From UBA9647 sp035506075 (GTDB lineage Bacteria > Bacteroidota > Ignavibacteria > UBA10030), in the NCBI GenBank assembly GCA_035506075.1, contig DATJQB010000062.1, positions 1 through 14,417 on the forward strand: a stretch of DNA of 14,417 bases, given 5' to 3'. Shown here piece after piece: positions 1 to 7,998 of this stretch. The notes under the pieces are model-generated. The model saw only the letters and a list, made by a program, of their open reading frames with translations. It did not search any database and had not been told where the DNA came from. Every line of letters starts with the position of its first letter. Position 1 is the first letter of the stretch. Made by a program: the position numbers and the translations under genes.

Positions 1-2493
1 TGCTCGCGCTACCTGCGCTGAGACGGACGGATCCGCGCCTCCATCACACGCCGTAACATAGAGATTTTTTGATACCGCGCCGGCCTGAAAGGAGACGGAC
101 GCATGACCGCCCGGCGTCGCGAGGACGAGCGGTTCAGCTTCCTTCAGGAGGCGCGCATTGAATGTCACAGCCGTGTCAGAATAATACACCCCGTACTTCT
201 TGGCGCCCCGCACCCTCAGCGTCACAGGGCCGGCCCCTTTCAACTGCTGCGTTGTATCCAGAAACATTCTCTGTGTTCCGGGAACCGCCGAGAACCGGAG
301 CGATGAGGTGCCTGACGACTGGATAAACGATCCGCCAAGGCTTGATTGTCTCAGGTCCGTTGAGCTTGCCGTTACGACATCGACGTATTCGCTCAGCAAT
401 GGATTCTGGAGATACCCAACCGTCAGCGGAGGAGACGCGCTCGAATCACTGTATTCGAAGACGGCCCTGATCATAAGATTGAAACCATCGAGCTGGTGAT
501 TGTTGACCGAGCTCACGGCGGTCATCGTCTCCCAAGTATTGGGAGCCCGCGTGTAGCCGGGGCCGCGATAAACGTACGAATAATCTCCCGGCGTGAAGTT
601 GTCTACTGCAACGTATGTGCCGACCGAATCATTGACATCCTCCATGAAACCGAGATAGACCGGACCTTTGAGGTTCGTTAACGAGGTTTCGTAGGCCGAG
701 AGATCGATATCGACGAACGACCCCAACGGATAGAGGTTCCTGTCGACGCTGACAAGAAACGGCTGGATCATATCGCTGCCCGGGTGACCGGCATTGTCCC
801 GCCACACATGAAATACGAAGTTCTTTGGATCGGCGGCAAGAGCAGTGCCGTTGCTGAATTCCTGGTTGAATACCACCATCATCCTGGCCTTGCGCAGGAT
901 GTTCCCCTGCACCGCGGGCTGAAACCGGACAGCCATCCCGAGCGTCGTTGCATTGTTCCCGAACCCGAGGTACGGCGAATAACCTGCTGAGAACGCGTGA
1001 GGAGTTCCGCTATCGTACGATTCCTCAGCAAGAAATCGCGTCAGGTCTCCAGCCGACGAATACGAGTAAGTCGCATAGAATGCCGACTGCATATCAGAGA
1101 CGACGAAGACAATCGACGTGTACAACGTACCGAGGTCGGGTGATGTAAACTCGAGGCCACTGACAACATCCCTCACGCGGGTCGACGTCGGACCCGATTC
1201 AATCGCGCGCACCGAGACTCCCGCCGGAAGCGAAAACGTAATCCGGAAATTCTTTGCGCCCGAGAATGAAATGTACTGAACCGCCTGCGTGAACAATGTG
1301 TCCGTTCGCAATTGAGTCGGATCGGTGTAATCCGATCGAAGAGCGGGCCGCGCTCCGAGCGTCGCAGCATAGCGGGTCGTCGCATCGGTACCGGCTGTCC
1401 CAAGCCAGTTCGCTGCGAAGAAATTCAATGCCGTCGATGCAAACGACGAGGGAAATCCAGATTGGCTGAGCGTCTGGTCGAACGCGGTTGTGCCGTGTGC
1501 AGGATTCTGGACGAAGGCCTTCAGGAACGGGAGGCCATACTGGTCGGCGGCAAACCGTGTCCACAACGCAGCCCGGCTGTAATCCTCAACGGTACTGTTC
1601 CAGCTTGTCAGAGTGACGTTGGTGTTGCCGAAGTAGCCTGAAGGGCTCCTGAGAGCAAATCCACAGAGGAACTCGGCGTATTCCGACAGACCTTCGTTGA
1701 AAAAAGTCTGCTCTGCAGGGTCATAGTTCCAGTGTATGAGATGCTGAAATTCATGGGCAAGCGTCGACAATGCCGTGCTCGTCCTCCTGACTCCACCATA
1801 GTAAATGCCGGGATACGTGTCGATGTACAGCATATCCCGCTTGTTGCTTGTCGCTGTGGCGCCGCTGTTTGGATCGACATCGACGTTATAGAAGAAGCCG
1901 GCGACATAACTTCCCGACCCATCCCATCCATCCTGAATATCGCAGAGGAGGAAGTGCGTCCTCCCGTCTCCTCCTCCCTTCTGGAAATTTGAATTCACGT
2001 TCGGAGGATCACCGAACACCTGCCTGTCGATCTGGAGAATTCCCTTTGTGGAATCGAGGGAAGTCCTGCTCGTGGAATGCTCGAGCGCATTCGAGACGGC
2101 GTTCACTTCCAGCGACGTGACGTGACCGTTGCTCCATTCTCCGAGTGCAACCCACACGTAGCTGATCGTCCCAATCGATTTGAGCTCTGCCCGGACAGTG
2201 TCGAAGACCCTCCGCTGGATATTGTAGACCCAGAAAAGATTCTGATCACCGACGTGCAGATCCTCGATCCCTTTTTGCAGGCGCAGCTGCCGGACCGCCT
2301 CAATCATCCCGGGATGCTGCTGCTGCGTATTGGCCCAGGCTTCCTGGATCAGCTTTGGATCGTTGATGGCGGCGGAACCGCATGTTGAGCGCGAGCCTAG
2401 TTCCATCGGCACGACCTCCTGTGCCGGCGCACACGTCGGCGCCATCGCGAACAACGCAAGCGCGATGACCGCTATGTTACGGAAGTTCGGCAA
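1..2493 (-). CDS. Secreted zinc metallopeptidase (HEFQH, gluzincin-like), C-terminus beyond window
   Basis: The frame is open from 2493 to base 1 with no stop, giving at least 831 residues; the C-terminus is outside the window. I translated it by hand. The first ATG in frame would cut off the signal peptide, so I chose a TTG start at 2493, which gives an N-terminus MPNFRNIAVIALALFAMAPT followed by an Ala-Gln cleavage-like site, a typical Sec signal peptide. Residues 247-251 are HEFQH (zinc ligands and catalytic Glu), followed by a NEGLSEYAE segment at 266-274 that can supply the third Glu ligand, as in gluzincins such as the M30-like peptidases. The residues after about 450 look like beta-rich repeats rather than catalytic sequence. 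The start overlaps the end of the upstream lipoprotein gene by 17 nt, implying coupled translation. Likely exported and acting at or outside the cell surface; a C-terminal sorting domain (e.g. T9SS) is possible but not visible. The exact peptidase family is uncertain. Confidence 0.82.
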   Translation of the reverse strand, partial: MPNFRNIAVIALALFAMAPTCAPAQEVVPMELGSRSTCGSAAINDPKLIQEAWANTQQQHPGMIEAVRQLRLQKGIEDLHVGDQNLFWVYNIQRRVFDTVRAELKSIGTISYVWVALGEWSNGHVTSLEVNAVSNALEHSTSRTSLDSTKGILQIDRQVFGDPPNVNSNFQKGGGDGRTHFLLCDIQDGWDGSGSYVAGFFYNVDVDPNSGATATSNKRDMLYIDTYPGIYYGGVRRTSTALSTLAHEFQHLIHWNYDPAEQTFFNEGLSEYAEFLCGFALRSPSGYFGNTNVTLTSWNSTVEDYSRAALWTRFAADQYGLPFLKAFVQNPAHGTTAFDQTLSQSGFPSSFASTALNFFAANWLGTAGTDATTRYAATLGARPALRSDYTDPTQLRTDTLFTQAVQYISFSGAKNFRITFSLPAGVSVRAIESGPTSTRVRDVVSGLEFTSPDLGTLYTSIVFVVSDMQSAFYATYSYSSAGDLTRFLAEESYDSGTPHAFSAGYSPYLGFGNNATTLGMAVRFQPAVQGNILRKARMMVVFNQEFSNGTALAADPKNFVFHVWRDNAGHPGSDMIQPFLVSVDRNLYPLGSFVDIDLSAYETSLTNLKGPVYLGFMEDVNDSVGTYVAVDNFTPGDYSYVYRGPGYTRAPNTWETMTAVSSVNNHQLDGFNLMIRAVFEYSDSSASPPLTVGYLQNPLLSEYVDVVTASSTDLRQSSLGGSFIQSSGTSSLRFSAVPGTQRMFLDTTQQLKGAGPVTLRVRGAKKYGVYYSDTAVTFNARLLKEAEPLVLATPGGHASVSFQAGAVSKNLYVTACDGGADPSVSAQVARA

Positions 2494-2794
2494 GCTCGTA
2501 CCGTTCGATTCTGATTGTCGATGTGTCGGCCGGAGCCTCGTTCGGCCTGACCACGAGACGGAGCTTCCGGCCCTGGAGGCTTTTTAGTTTCCTGTAGAAC
2601 GATGACGTGTCGGCGAGAATGGTATAGGTACAGCCTGATTCGGATTCGAGCAGGAGACGCGGAAAAGGCTCATTGCCCACCACGTAGACAATGCCCGAGA
2701 GAACGCGTTGCGGTGCGAGGACGTACTTCTGCGGTGAACACCCTTGGGAGAACGAGAGGAAGAGTAAATAACCGAACGCGAGTAGTCTCAGCAC
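2477..2794 (-). CDS. Small putative lipoprotein with OB-fold-like domain
   Basis: This is a 105-residue protein starting at GTG (2794). Residues 1-18 are a short hydrophobic leader (LRLLAFGYLLFLSFSQG) followed by Cys19-Ser20, consistent with a lipoprotein signal. The lipobox is imperfect, because Gln sits at -2, so lipidation is likely but not certain. The mature part (about 85 residues) alternates beta-strand-like segments with a KLKSLQGRKLRLVV stretch, reminiscent of small bacterial OB-fold lipoproteins. I do not recognise a specific family and assign no function. It lies 28 nt after the flippase stop and overlaps the following peptidase gene by 17 nt, so the two are probably made together. 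An exported partner or inhibitor of that peptidase is conceivable, but that is only inference from position. Confidence 0.72.
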   Translation of the reverse strand: MLRLLAFGYLLFLSFSQGCSPQKYVLAPQRVLSGIVYVVGNEPFPRLLLESESGCTYTILADTSSFYRKLKSLQGRKLRLVVRPNEAPADTSTIRIERYELAELP

Positions 2795-2822
2795 GCCGAT
2801 GCCCGATGGAGAGGTTGCCGGT

Positions 2823-4295
2823 TCAGGACCTCACAAACATTTTCGAGAGCGCCTCCCTTGTTTCCCTGACATCGGCACCATCGAAGACTTTGAACGCGAA
2901 GATGAGAACGATGAAGAGGAGCGTGAATCCCGACTTGACCGCGAGTCCTCCGAGCGTCGCCGGCTCCGGGTGCATGGCCAGCACCGGCATCACGGCGATG
3001 GCCGCTGCCAGAACCAATCGCACCAATCTTCCCCATTCGTAGTCCACATGATATAACCGCTGCGATGGGAAATAGATTCCGAGTGCCATGACCATGTAAC
3101 TCAGCAACGTGGCGATCGCCGCACCGGTGATGCCGAGGATTGGTATCAAAATGAGATTGACAACGACGTTGACGATGGCGCCGGCACCGGTCGCATACGG
3201 AAGGAATTTCGTCTTCTTCTCAAGGTACACGCCGACGACGAAGTTGACATACGCGCCGGTAAAGACGTACGCCGACAGGACGATCGGAACGATCGACAGT
3301 CCGCTCCAATAGTTTGGATGAATGAAGTAGTGACCGAAGAACCTGATGCGCACGATGTCTTCAACGAAAAACGTGCCGCCGACAAAGACGAAGAGGAGAA
3401 GCGCCATGAGGTACGTGAACACCTTCGAGAACAGCTTCGGTGCATCCGCATCGCGGGCGTGCGTCAGAAAGAACGGCCGCCAGGCATAATCGAACATGCC
3501 GACGAAGAGCATCATCAGCACGCCAAGACGGTAGTTCGCCTGGTAGATGCCGAGCGTCTTTTCGTTTGTCAGGGCGAGCACGATCGGGCGATCGATCACC
3601 TGGATTGCAATGCCGGCGAGTCCCGCCGGGATGTACGGCAATCCAAATTTCAGCATTTCCTTGAAGAGCGAACCAGAAAGCTTCGTCGTCAGCTGCGGCA
3701 GGATGATCCAGGCAAGCATCAGGGCCGTCGCCGCGGAAGCAACCAGGTTGGCAATGAACACGGCTTCCAGCTTCAGAGAGAACACCATGAGCATTACGAT
3801 TGTCAGCACGACGTTGATGACAATATTGATGATGCGCAGGCCGGCGAAGAGCTTCGCACGGTTTGTCATCCGGAGATAGGCGAACGGTACTATAACGCTC
3901 GTATCAAAGAACAAAATCCAGGCGGAGTACTGCACAAGATTCGCGTATCCCGAGGAACCGATGGCGCCGCTGATCGCCGAAGCGTTGAAGTGGATGAAGA
4001 CCGTGAACAAAAAGGAGGTCAAGAGAAGGGAAAGGAGCGGGATGCTGAGCGTCTGCTTCTTCTCAGAGTCCGCAGCCGACGAGACGAACCGCATGTACGC
4101 CGAGTCCATGCCGTAGCCGTAGATCACAAACGCGAACGCAATGTAGGCGTAGATATTCGAATAAACGCCGTACTGTGCTGTTGTAAGAAAGTTGGTGGTG
4201 AATGGAACGAGGAGGAAATTCAGGAAGCGGCCGATAATGGAGCTCAGGCCGTAGACAGCCGCTTCTTTTCCCAGCTTGAAAATGCGATCGAGCAT
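2823..4295 (-). CDS. Wzx-type polysaccharide flippase (MOP/MVF superfamily)
   Basis: This 490-residue integral membrane protein has roughly 12-14 hydrophobic segments spread over its full length, the usual size and layout of Wzx/RfbX polysaccharide transporters. The N-terminus (KEAAVYGLSSIIGRFLNFLL) is the typical opening of this family: a helix with a Gly-rich turn followed by VPFTTNFLTTAQYGVYS. The central loop with KFGLPYIPAGLAG matches the repeated first-helix motif of the second half. It should flip undecaprenyl-diphosphate-linked oligosaccharide units from the cytoplasmic to the periplasmic face. The ATG at 4295 follows the Trm112-like gene by 26 nt; no strong Shine-Dalgarno sequence is seen. 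No polymerase (Wzy) or chain-length regulator is present in the window, so whether it serves a Wzy-dependent glycan or a lipid-linked short glycan is open. Confidence 0.9.
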   Translation of the reverse strand: MLDRIFKLGKEAAVYGLSSIIGRFLNFLLVPFTTNFLTTAQYGVYSNIYAYIAFAFVIYGYGMDSAYMRFVSSAADSEKKQTLSIPLLSLLLTSFLFTVFIHFNASAISGAIGSSGYANLVQYSAWILFFDTSVIVPFAYLRMTNRAKLFAGLRIINIVINVVLTIVMLMVFSLKLEAVFIANLVASAATALMLAWIILPQLTTKLSGSLFKEMLKFGLPYIPAGLAGIAIQVIDRPIVLALTNEKTLGIYQANYRLGVLMMLFVGMFDYAWRPFFLTHARDADAPKLFSKVFTYLMALLLFVFVGGTFFVEDIVRIRFFGHYFIHPNYWSGLSIVPIVLSAYVFTGAYVNFVVGVYLEKKTKFLPYATGAGAIVNVVVNLILIPILGITGAAIATLLSYMVMALGIYFPSQRLYHVDYEWGRLVRLVLAAAIAVMPVLAMHPEPATLGGLAVKSGFTLLFIVLIFAFKVFDGADVRETREALSKMFVRS

Positions 4296-4321
4296 GGAGT
4301 CGGAGGAACGCCGGAGCGAGT

Positions 4322-4486
4322 TCAGCTCTTGCCGGCCTCATTGACAAGCATGATGGGAATGTCGTCCTTCACCTGGTACACATGACCGCACGATTTACAG
4401 GTGAGGGTTTGCTGCTCCGGTTTGTAATCAAGATCCCCTTTGCACTTGGGGCAACACAAGATGGCGAGAAGCTCTGGCTTCAGCAT
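4322..4486 (-). CDS. Trm112-like / UPF0434 zinc-ribbon protein (54 aa)
   Basis: This short gene was found by translating the gap between the thioesterase and flippase genes. It encodes 54 residues beginning MLKPELLAILCCPKC and ending with IPIMLVNEAGKS. It carries two CxxC pairs (Cys12/Cys15 and Cys30/Cys33) in the spacing of a zinc ribbon, and the conserved DDIPIML ending of the YcaR/UPF0434 family. The eukaryotic relative Trm112 is an activator of methyltransferases; in bacteria the role is poorly defined. The start ATG is one base after the TAG of the thioesterase gene (TAGTATG), with GGGAG a few bases upstream, so translation is probably coupled. In some bacteria this family sits beside lipopolysaccharide or lipid A genes such as lpxK and kdsB, so its presence beside surface-glycan genes is not out of place. 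Length is close to the family norm (about 55-65). Confidence 0.93.
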   Translation of the reverse strand: MLKPELLAILCCPKCKGDLDYKPEQQTLTCKSCGHVYQVKDDIPIMLVNEAGKS

Positions 4487-4487
4487 A

Positions 4488-4910
4488 CTACTCCCGGGTT
4501 TTGTTCATCGCTTCCTGCATGATCTGTAAGAACTGCGCCGGTGCACGAGTGGGGCGCCCGGTCGATTCGTTGAGGAAACTGTGGACCGTGTATCCTTCAA
4601 CGAGCGGCTCCGTTTCTCCCTCGAGCATGATCCGGTATTCTATCCGGATCCGCGCCACAGGCACCTCCGAACAGGTCGTTTCGACAATCAGTAGATCGTC
4701 ATACCGGGCAGATTTCCGGTACTTCGCATACGCCTCGACAACAGCAATCAGGATCCCCTGCTTTTCAATTTCCGTGTACGGCATCCCGATATCACGGAGC
4801 AGCTCCGATCGCCCTTGCTCAAAATATTCGAAATACTTTCCGTAGTAGACAAACTTCATTGCGTCGGTATCTGCATACCGGACGCGGATCTTCGTCCTGT
4901 TTCGTACCAT
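4488..4910 (-). CDS. YbgC/FadM-type acyl-CoA thioesterase (hotdog fold)
   Basis: This 140-residue protein has the length and sequence of the 4HBT hotdog family. The N-terminal RYADTDAMKFVYYGKYFEYF (residues 11-30) is the family active-site signature; Asp16 aligns with the catalytic Asp18 of E. coli YbgC. The helix that follows (EQGRSELLRDIGM) and the strand GILIAVVEAYAKYRKSARYDD are also typical. It should hydrolyse short- to medium-chain acyl-CoA or acyl-ACP thioesters in the cytoplasm, probably as a tetramer; the exact substrate cannot be read from sequence. Its ATG (4910) lies 9 nt after the accA stop and its TAG lies 1 nt before the Trm112-like ATG, so it sits inside a tight accA-thioesterase-Trm112 block. 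Its usual bacterial partners (the Tol-Pal genes) are not here. Confidence 0.92.
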   Translation of the reverse strand: MVRNRTKIRVRYADTDAMKFVYYGKYFEYFEQGRSELLRDIGMPYTEIEKQGILIAVVEAYAKYRKSARYDDLLIVETTCSEVPVARIRIEYRIMLEGETEPLVEGYTVHSFLNESTGRPTRAPAQFLQIMQEAMNKTRE

Positions 4911-4919
4911 GAACCCGCT

Positions 4920-5870
4920 CTATTCCTTCCACGCCCCCATAGTTGAAAACTTCTCCACTCGTTTTTCCACGAGCTTGTCAGGCTTCATCTTCATGAGCCC
5001 CTTGAGCTCCTCGAGCAGGATTTTCTTCAGCGTCGAGGCTACCACTTCGTGATTTCGATGTGCTCCCCCCGGAGGCTCGGGGACGATCCTGTCGATAATC
5101 CGTTGCTCAAGCAAGTCCGCAGCCGTGAGCTTTAAAGCTTCTGCCGCCTGCTCCTTGTAGTCCCAGCTTCGCCATAGGATGGAAGAACACGACTCCGGCG
5201 CGATCACGGAATACCACGCGTTTTCGAACATCAGAATCCGGTCCCCCACGCCAATTCCCAACGCTCCGCCGGAAGCACCCTCGCCGATGATGACAACGAC
5301 AATCGGAACCGGAAGATGTGACATCTCAAAAAGATTCCTGGCGATCGCCTCAGCTTGACCCCGCTCCTCCGCTCCCAACCCGGGGTATGCCCCCGGTGTA
5401 TCGAGCAGTGTGATGATGGGCCGTTTGAACTTCGCAGCGAGGTGCATCAGGCGAAGAGCCTTGCGATATCCTTCGGGATTTGGCATCCCGAAATTGCGGT
5501 AGACATTCGATTTCGTGTCCCGCCCCTTCTGATGGCCCAGGATGACGACCGGCTGACCGCCAAGGCGGGCAAACCCGCCGACAATCGCCTTGTCATCGCC
5601 AAACAAACGATCGCCGTGCAACTCCACAAAGTCGTCGGTCATCAGATGGATGTAATCGAGCGTATACGGACGGTCAGGGTGACGGGCCAGCTGAACGCGC
5701 TGCCATCGGGTCAGGTTCGAGAAGATCGACTCACGAAGCTGATCGACTTTTTTCTCCAGCTTTGAGATCTCATCTGCGATGTCGAGGTTGTCGGCATACT
5801 TCCGCATCTCCTCGATCTTCTGTTCCAGTTCGATGACCGGTTTTTCAAACTCCAGTACCAATTTTGCCAT
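4920..5870 (-). CDS. accA: Acetyl-CoA carboxylase carboxyltransferase, alpha subunit
   Basis: This 316-residue protein matches AccA over its whole length. It opens with a coiled-coil N-terminal region (about residues 10-55, with the heptad-like ELEQKIEEMRKYADN), then the crotonase-type carboxyltransferase domain: MTDDFVELHGDRLFGDD, the LLDTPGAYPGLGAEERGQAE segment near 155-174 and the oxyanion-hole stretch GEGASGGALG at 197-206. It transfers the carboxyl group from carboxybiotin to acetyl-CoA to form malonyl-CoA, the first step of fatty-acid synthesis, together with AccD, which is not in this window. The start ATG at 5870 is preceded by AGGAG at a 5-nt spacing, one of the clearest ribosome sites in the window. 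Length is normal. It is a housekeeping gene that happens to lie inside the glycan locus. Confidence 0.98.
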   Translation of the reverse strand: MAKLVLEFEKPVIELEQKIEEMRKYADNLDIADEISKLEKKVDQLRESIFSNLTRWQRVQLARHPDRPYTLDYIHLMTDDFVELHGDRLFGDDKAIVGGFARLGGQPVVILGHQKGRDTKSNVYRNFGMPNPEGYRKALRLMHLAAKFKRPIITLLDTPGAYPGLGAEERGQAEAIARNLFEMSHLPVPIVVVIIGEGASGGALGIGVGDRILMFENAWYSVIAPESCSSILWRSWDYKEQAAEALKLTAADLLEQRIIDRIVPEPPGGAHRNHEVVASTLKKILLEELKGLMKMKPDKLVEKRVEKFSTMGAWKE

Positions 5871-5875
5871 TCTTG

Positions 5876-5880
5876 CTCCT
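5876..5880 (-). promoter_or_regulatory. Ribosome binding site of accA
   Basis: AGGAG on the minus strand lies 5 nt upstream of the ATG at 5870. It is one of the few textbook Shine-Dalgarno sequences in this operon and supports the chosen start. Confidence 0.8.
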
Positions 5881-5902
5881 TGTGCCGGCAGCGCTCAACA
5901 CC

Positions 5903-7951
5903 CTACTGCCGCGCCTGCAGCATGGTCTTCAGAAGTATCTCGACATCCAGTGCAAAGGATTGATTTTTCGCGTAGTACAGGTTGTACTGCTCACGTTCTT
6001 TTTCGGAAAGCGTCCGGCTCCCCTGAAGCTGGATGAGGCCGGTAAGACCCGGCTTCCCGAGATAGAGAGACCCGGCTGGGGTGTGGGAGGCTCCGATACC
6101 TGAAGCATTCGAGCCGAGCACCTGCTGGAAACTCTCTGGCGGCCCGACCAGGCTTCGATGTCCGGAAAAAACCTCGGGGAGCTGAAGAACGAATTGTGAC
6201 CTCGAAGTTCCTGTGACAAGCTTCTTGAAATATAGGAAAGGATAGATCGAAATCAAAAGCAGGAATGAGAGCGAGAGATCGAAAAGGCGTTTCAGGGAGC
6301 GATTTGTCGACTTCTCGATGTTATACGAGATTTGAACAAGGGGCAGCTCATTCAACGAATCAACGCTCCCTTTGCCGATGATGACTTCGAGCGTGTTTGG
6401 CACCAGGTGGAAGTTGACCGACTGTTCCCTCGTCCTGCCGATAACGGAGAGGATGTCGGCATATGAAAGCGTTTGAGTCGAGAAGATGACATCGCTCACC
6501 CTCAGATCGTGGATGACCTTGCCGATATTGTCTGTGCTCCCGACGATCGGAAGCCCGGAGAGTTCCTCGCCAACCCTCCTCCTGTTCACATCGATGAAGC
6601 CAAGGACGTCGTACCCGTCGCTCACACGGCCGCGGAGGCGGCGCAGCAATTCTTCGGCGGATTTGTCCGTGCCGACAACCAGCGTACGGCGGCCAAGGAT
6701 CGTTCTCCTACCATCCGTGGAACTTCGTCCAATGACCCGCAGGAAAAGCCTCCATGAGGGCAGCAGGATGCAGCTCAACATCCCGGAGATGATCGTTACA
6801 CCGCGGCTGAAACCATAATCCTTGAAGAAGAAGACGAGTGCAGAAATGAACACGAAGCTCAGCGCTGTCGCAAGCATTGTGCGCGTGACAGACATGCGGC
6901 GGTGCGTGTACACGCCCCCCAGGAATAATCCGCCGACAACCATCAGCGCCGGGACAGAATAGATGATCGGGTATGCCTGAACCGGAAGGCGCAGCAGAGT
7001 GCCAAACCAGATGATCTCCGCGAGCACGAGCGACAGATCGACAAGAAGGATGTCGAAAAGCGCCACAATGAGCGGCCGGAGGAATGCGCGAGCGATCGCA
7101 ATCCGGGAGGAAACAGTGATCGCAAGACGAAGAAGGAACGAGAACAGCACAGAACCACTCAGGTGCTTCTGCACGAACAGGTGCATGGCCTGATAGAACG
7201 TCCGGATTTCGTTGAGGCTGCTCCTCTTTGTGCTTTCCCCCTTGTAGTGGATGATCTGCGTGGAGTGGACATAGTAGTTCTTCCACCCTGCACGCTGGAT
7301 CCTGTAGCACCAATCGAGGTCCTCGCCATACATAAAGAAGTCCTCGTCGAGGCCTCCAACCTGTTCGTATGCCTCACGCCGGACCATCATGAACGACCCG
7401 CTGACCGCATCGAGCTCGTAGGTTTCATCGGGACTGAGATAGGTGAGGTTATAGCGGCCAAACAGGCGCGAGCCGGGAAAGAGTGTGCTCAGGCCCGTCA
7501 TTTTTGTGAACGCCGCCCATGGAGCGGGAAAACTGCGACGGCAGGCGAGTTGAAATGTGCCGTCGGGATTCATCACCTTGCAGCCGGCGAGGCCGACATC
7601 CGGGTTCTGCTCAAAAAAGCTGAGCATGACCTGAAGCGTGTCTTCCTGGACGAGCGTGTCGGGATTGATCAGGAGGAGGAACTTCCCGCGGGACTGCCTG
7701 AGCCCGAGGTTGTTCGCCCGCGCAAACCCGAGGTTTGACTTGCTGGCGATCAGGTGCACACGCGGGAAACGACGGCGGACCATTTCGACAGAACCGTCGT
7801 CGGATGCGTTGTCGACGACGATGATCTCGCCGCGTATCCCCTTCATGGCCTTCTGCAACGAGACGAGAGCGTGATGCAAAAACTCCCGGACGTTGTAGTT
7901 GACGATGATGATGGAAAGCTGCGCGGTTGGTTGCCGTCGTTTGTTTAGCAT
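5903..7951 (-). CDS. GT2 glycosyltransferase fused to a degenerate polyprenyl-phosphate sugar transferase-like region
   Basis: This is a 682-residue composite protein. Residues 12-260 are a WbbL/rhamnosyltransferase-like GT2 domain: SIIIVNYN opening, VVDNASDDGS at 45-54, NPD at 96-98 in the nucleotide-binding position, and DAVSGSFMMV...GLDEDFFMYGEDLDW at 181-214 with the conserved acid-rich acceptor region. Residues about 293-405 form four to five membrane helices. Residues 415-540 resemble the CoA_binding_3/NAD-binding domain of WcaJ/WbaP proteins. Residues 551-682 start like a phosphoglycosyl transferase (KRLFDLSLSFLLL) and end like one (SLVGPP, KPGLTGLIQLQGSR, ALDVEILLKT), but the middle, which normally contains KFRSM and the Asp-Glu dyad, is missing. 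The transferase half is therefore probably inactive as an enzyme and may serve as an anchor or partner. The ATG at 7951 has no visible Shine-Dalgarno and lies 12 nt from the flanking repeat of the GxxExxY unit. Confidence 0.9.
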   Translation of the reverse strand: MLNKRRQPTAQLSIIIVNYNVREFLHHALVSLQKAMKGIRGEIIVVDNASDDGSVEMVRRRFPRVHLIASKSNLGFARANNLGLRQSRGKFLLLINPDTLVQEDTLQVMLSFFEQNPDVGLAGCKVMNPDGTFQLACRRSFPAPWAAFTKMTGLSTLFPGSRLFGRYNLTYLSPDETYELDAVSGSFMMVRREAYEQVGGLDEDFFMYGEDLDWCYRIQRAGWKNYYVHSTQIIHYKGESTKRSSLNEIRTFYQAMHLFVQKHLSGSVLFSFLLRLAITVSSRIAIARAFLRPLIVALFDILLVDLSLVLAEIIWFGTLLRLPVQAYPIIYSVPALMVVGGLFLGGVYTHRRMSVTRTMLATALSFVFISALVFFFKDYGFSRGVTIISGMLSCILLPSWRLFLRVIGRSSTDGRRTILGRRTLVVGTDKSAEELLRRLRGRVSDGYDVLGFIDVNRRRVGEELSGLPIVGSTDNIGKVIHDLRVSDVIFSTQTLSYADILSVIGRTREQSVNFHLVPNTLEVIIGKGSVDSLNELPLVQISYNIEKSTNRSLKRLFDLSLSFLLLISIYPFLYFKKLVTGTSRSQFVLQLPEVFSGHRSLVGPPESFQQVLGSNASGIGASHTPAGSLYLGKPGLTGLIQLQGSRTLSEKEREQYNLYYAKNQSFALDVEILLKTMLQARQ

Positions 7952-7963
7952 TGGAAGAATGTC

Positions 7964-7987
7964 ACGCCAAGACGCAAAGCCGCAAAG
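7964..7987. repeat. Left flanking triple octamer (NCGCMAAG) of the GxxExxY unit
   Basis: Three abutting octamers read on the plus strand: ACGCCAAG, ACGCAAAG, CCGCAAAG. They fit the consensus NCGCMAAG (M = A or C). The array forms an imperfect inverted repeat with the one at 8403-8426: 19 of 24 positions pair, and every mismatch falls at the variable N or M position of the octamer. Confidence 0.88.
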
Positions 7988-7998
7988 GAAAAATTGGA

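Noticed and set aside
1173..1931. Short minus-strand open frames within 1-2493 in other frames
   Set aside because: The continuous reading frame from 2493 to base 1, with signal peptide and HEFQH, explains this region; the short ones are in other frames.
3318..4385. Long plus-strand open frame (355 codons) opposite the flippase
   Set aside because: It is antisense to a recognisable flippase, and its predicted product is a very charged, low-complexity sequence with no family features. It reflects codon bias of the real gene.
5871..5902. Terminator between the GT2 fusion gene and accA
   Set aside because: There is a short palindrome (TGCCGGCA) but no GC-rich stem with a T tract; the sequence looks like read-through within the operon.
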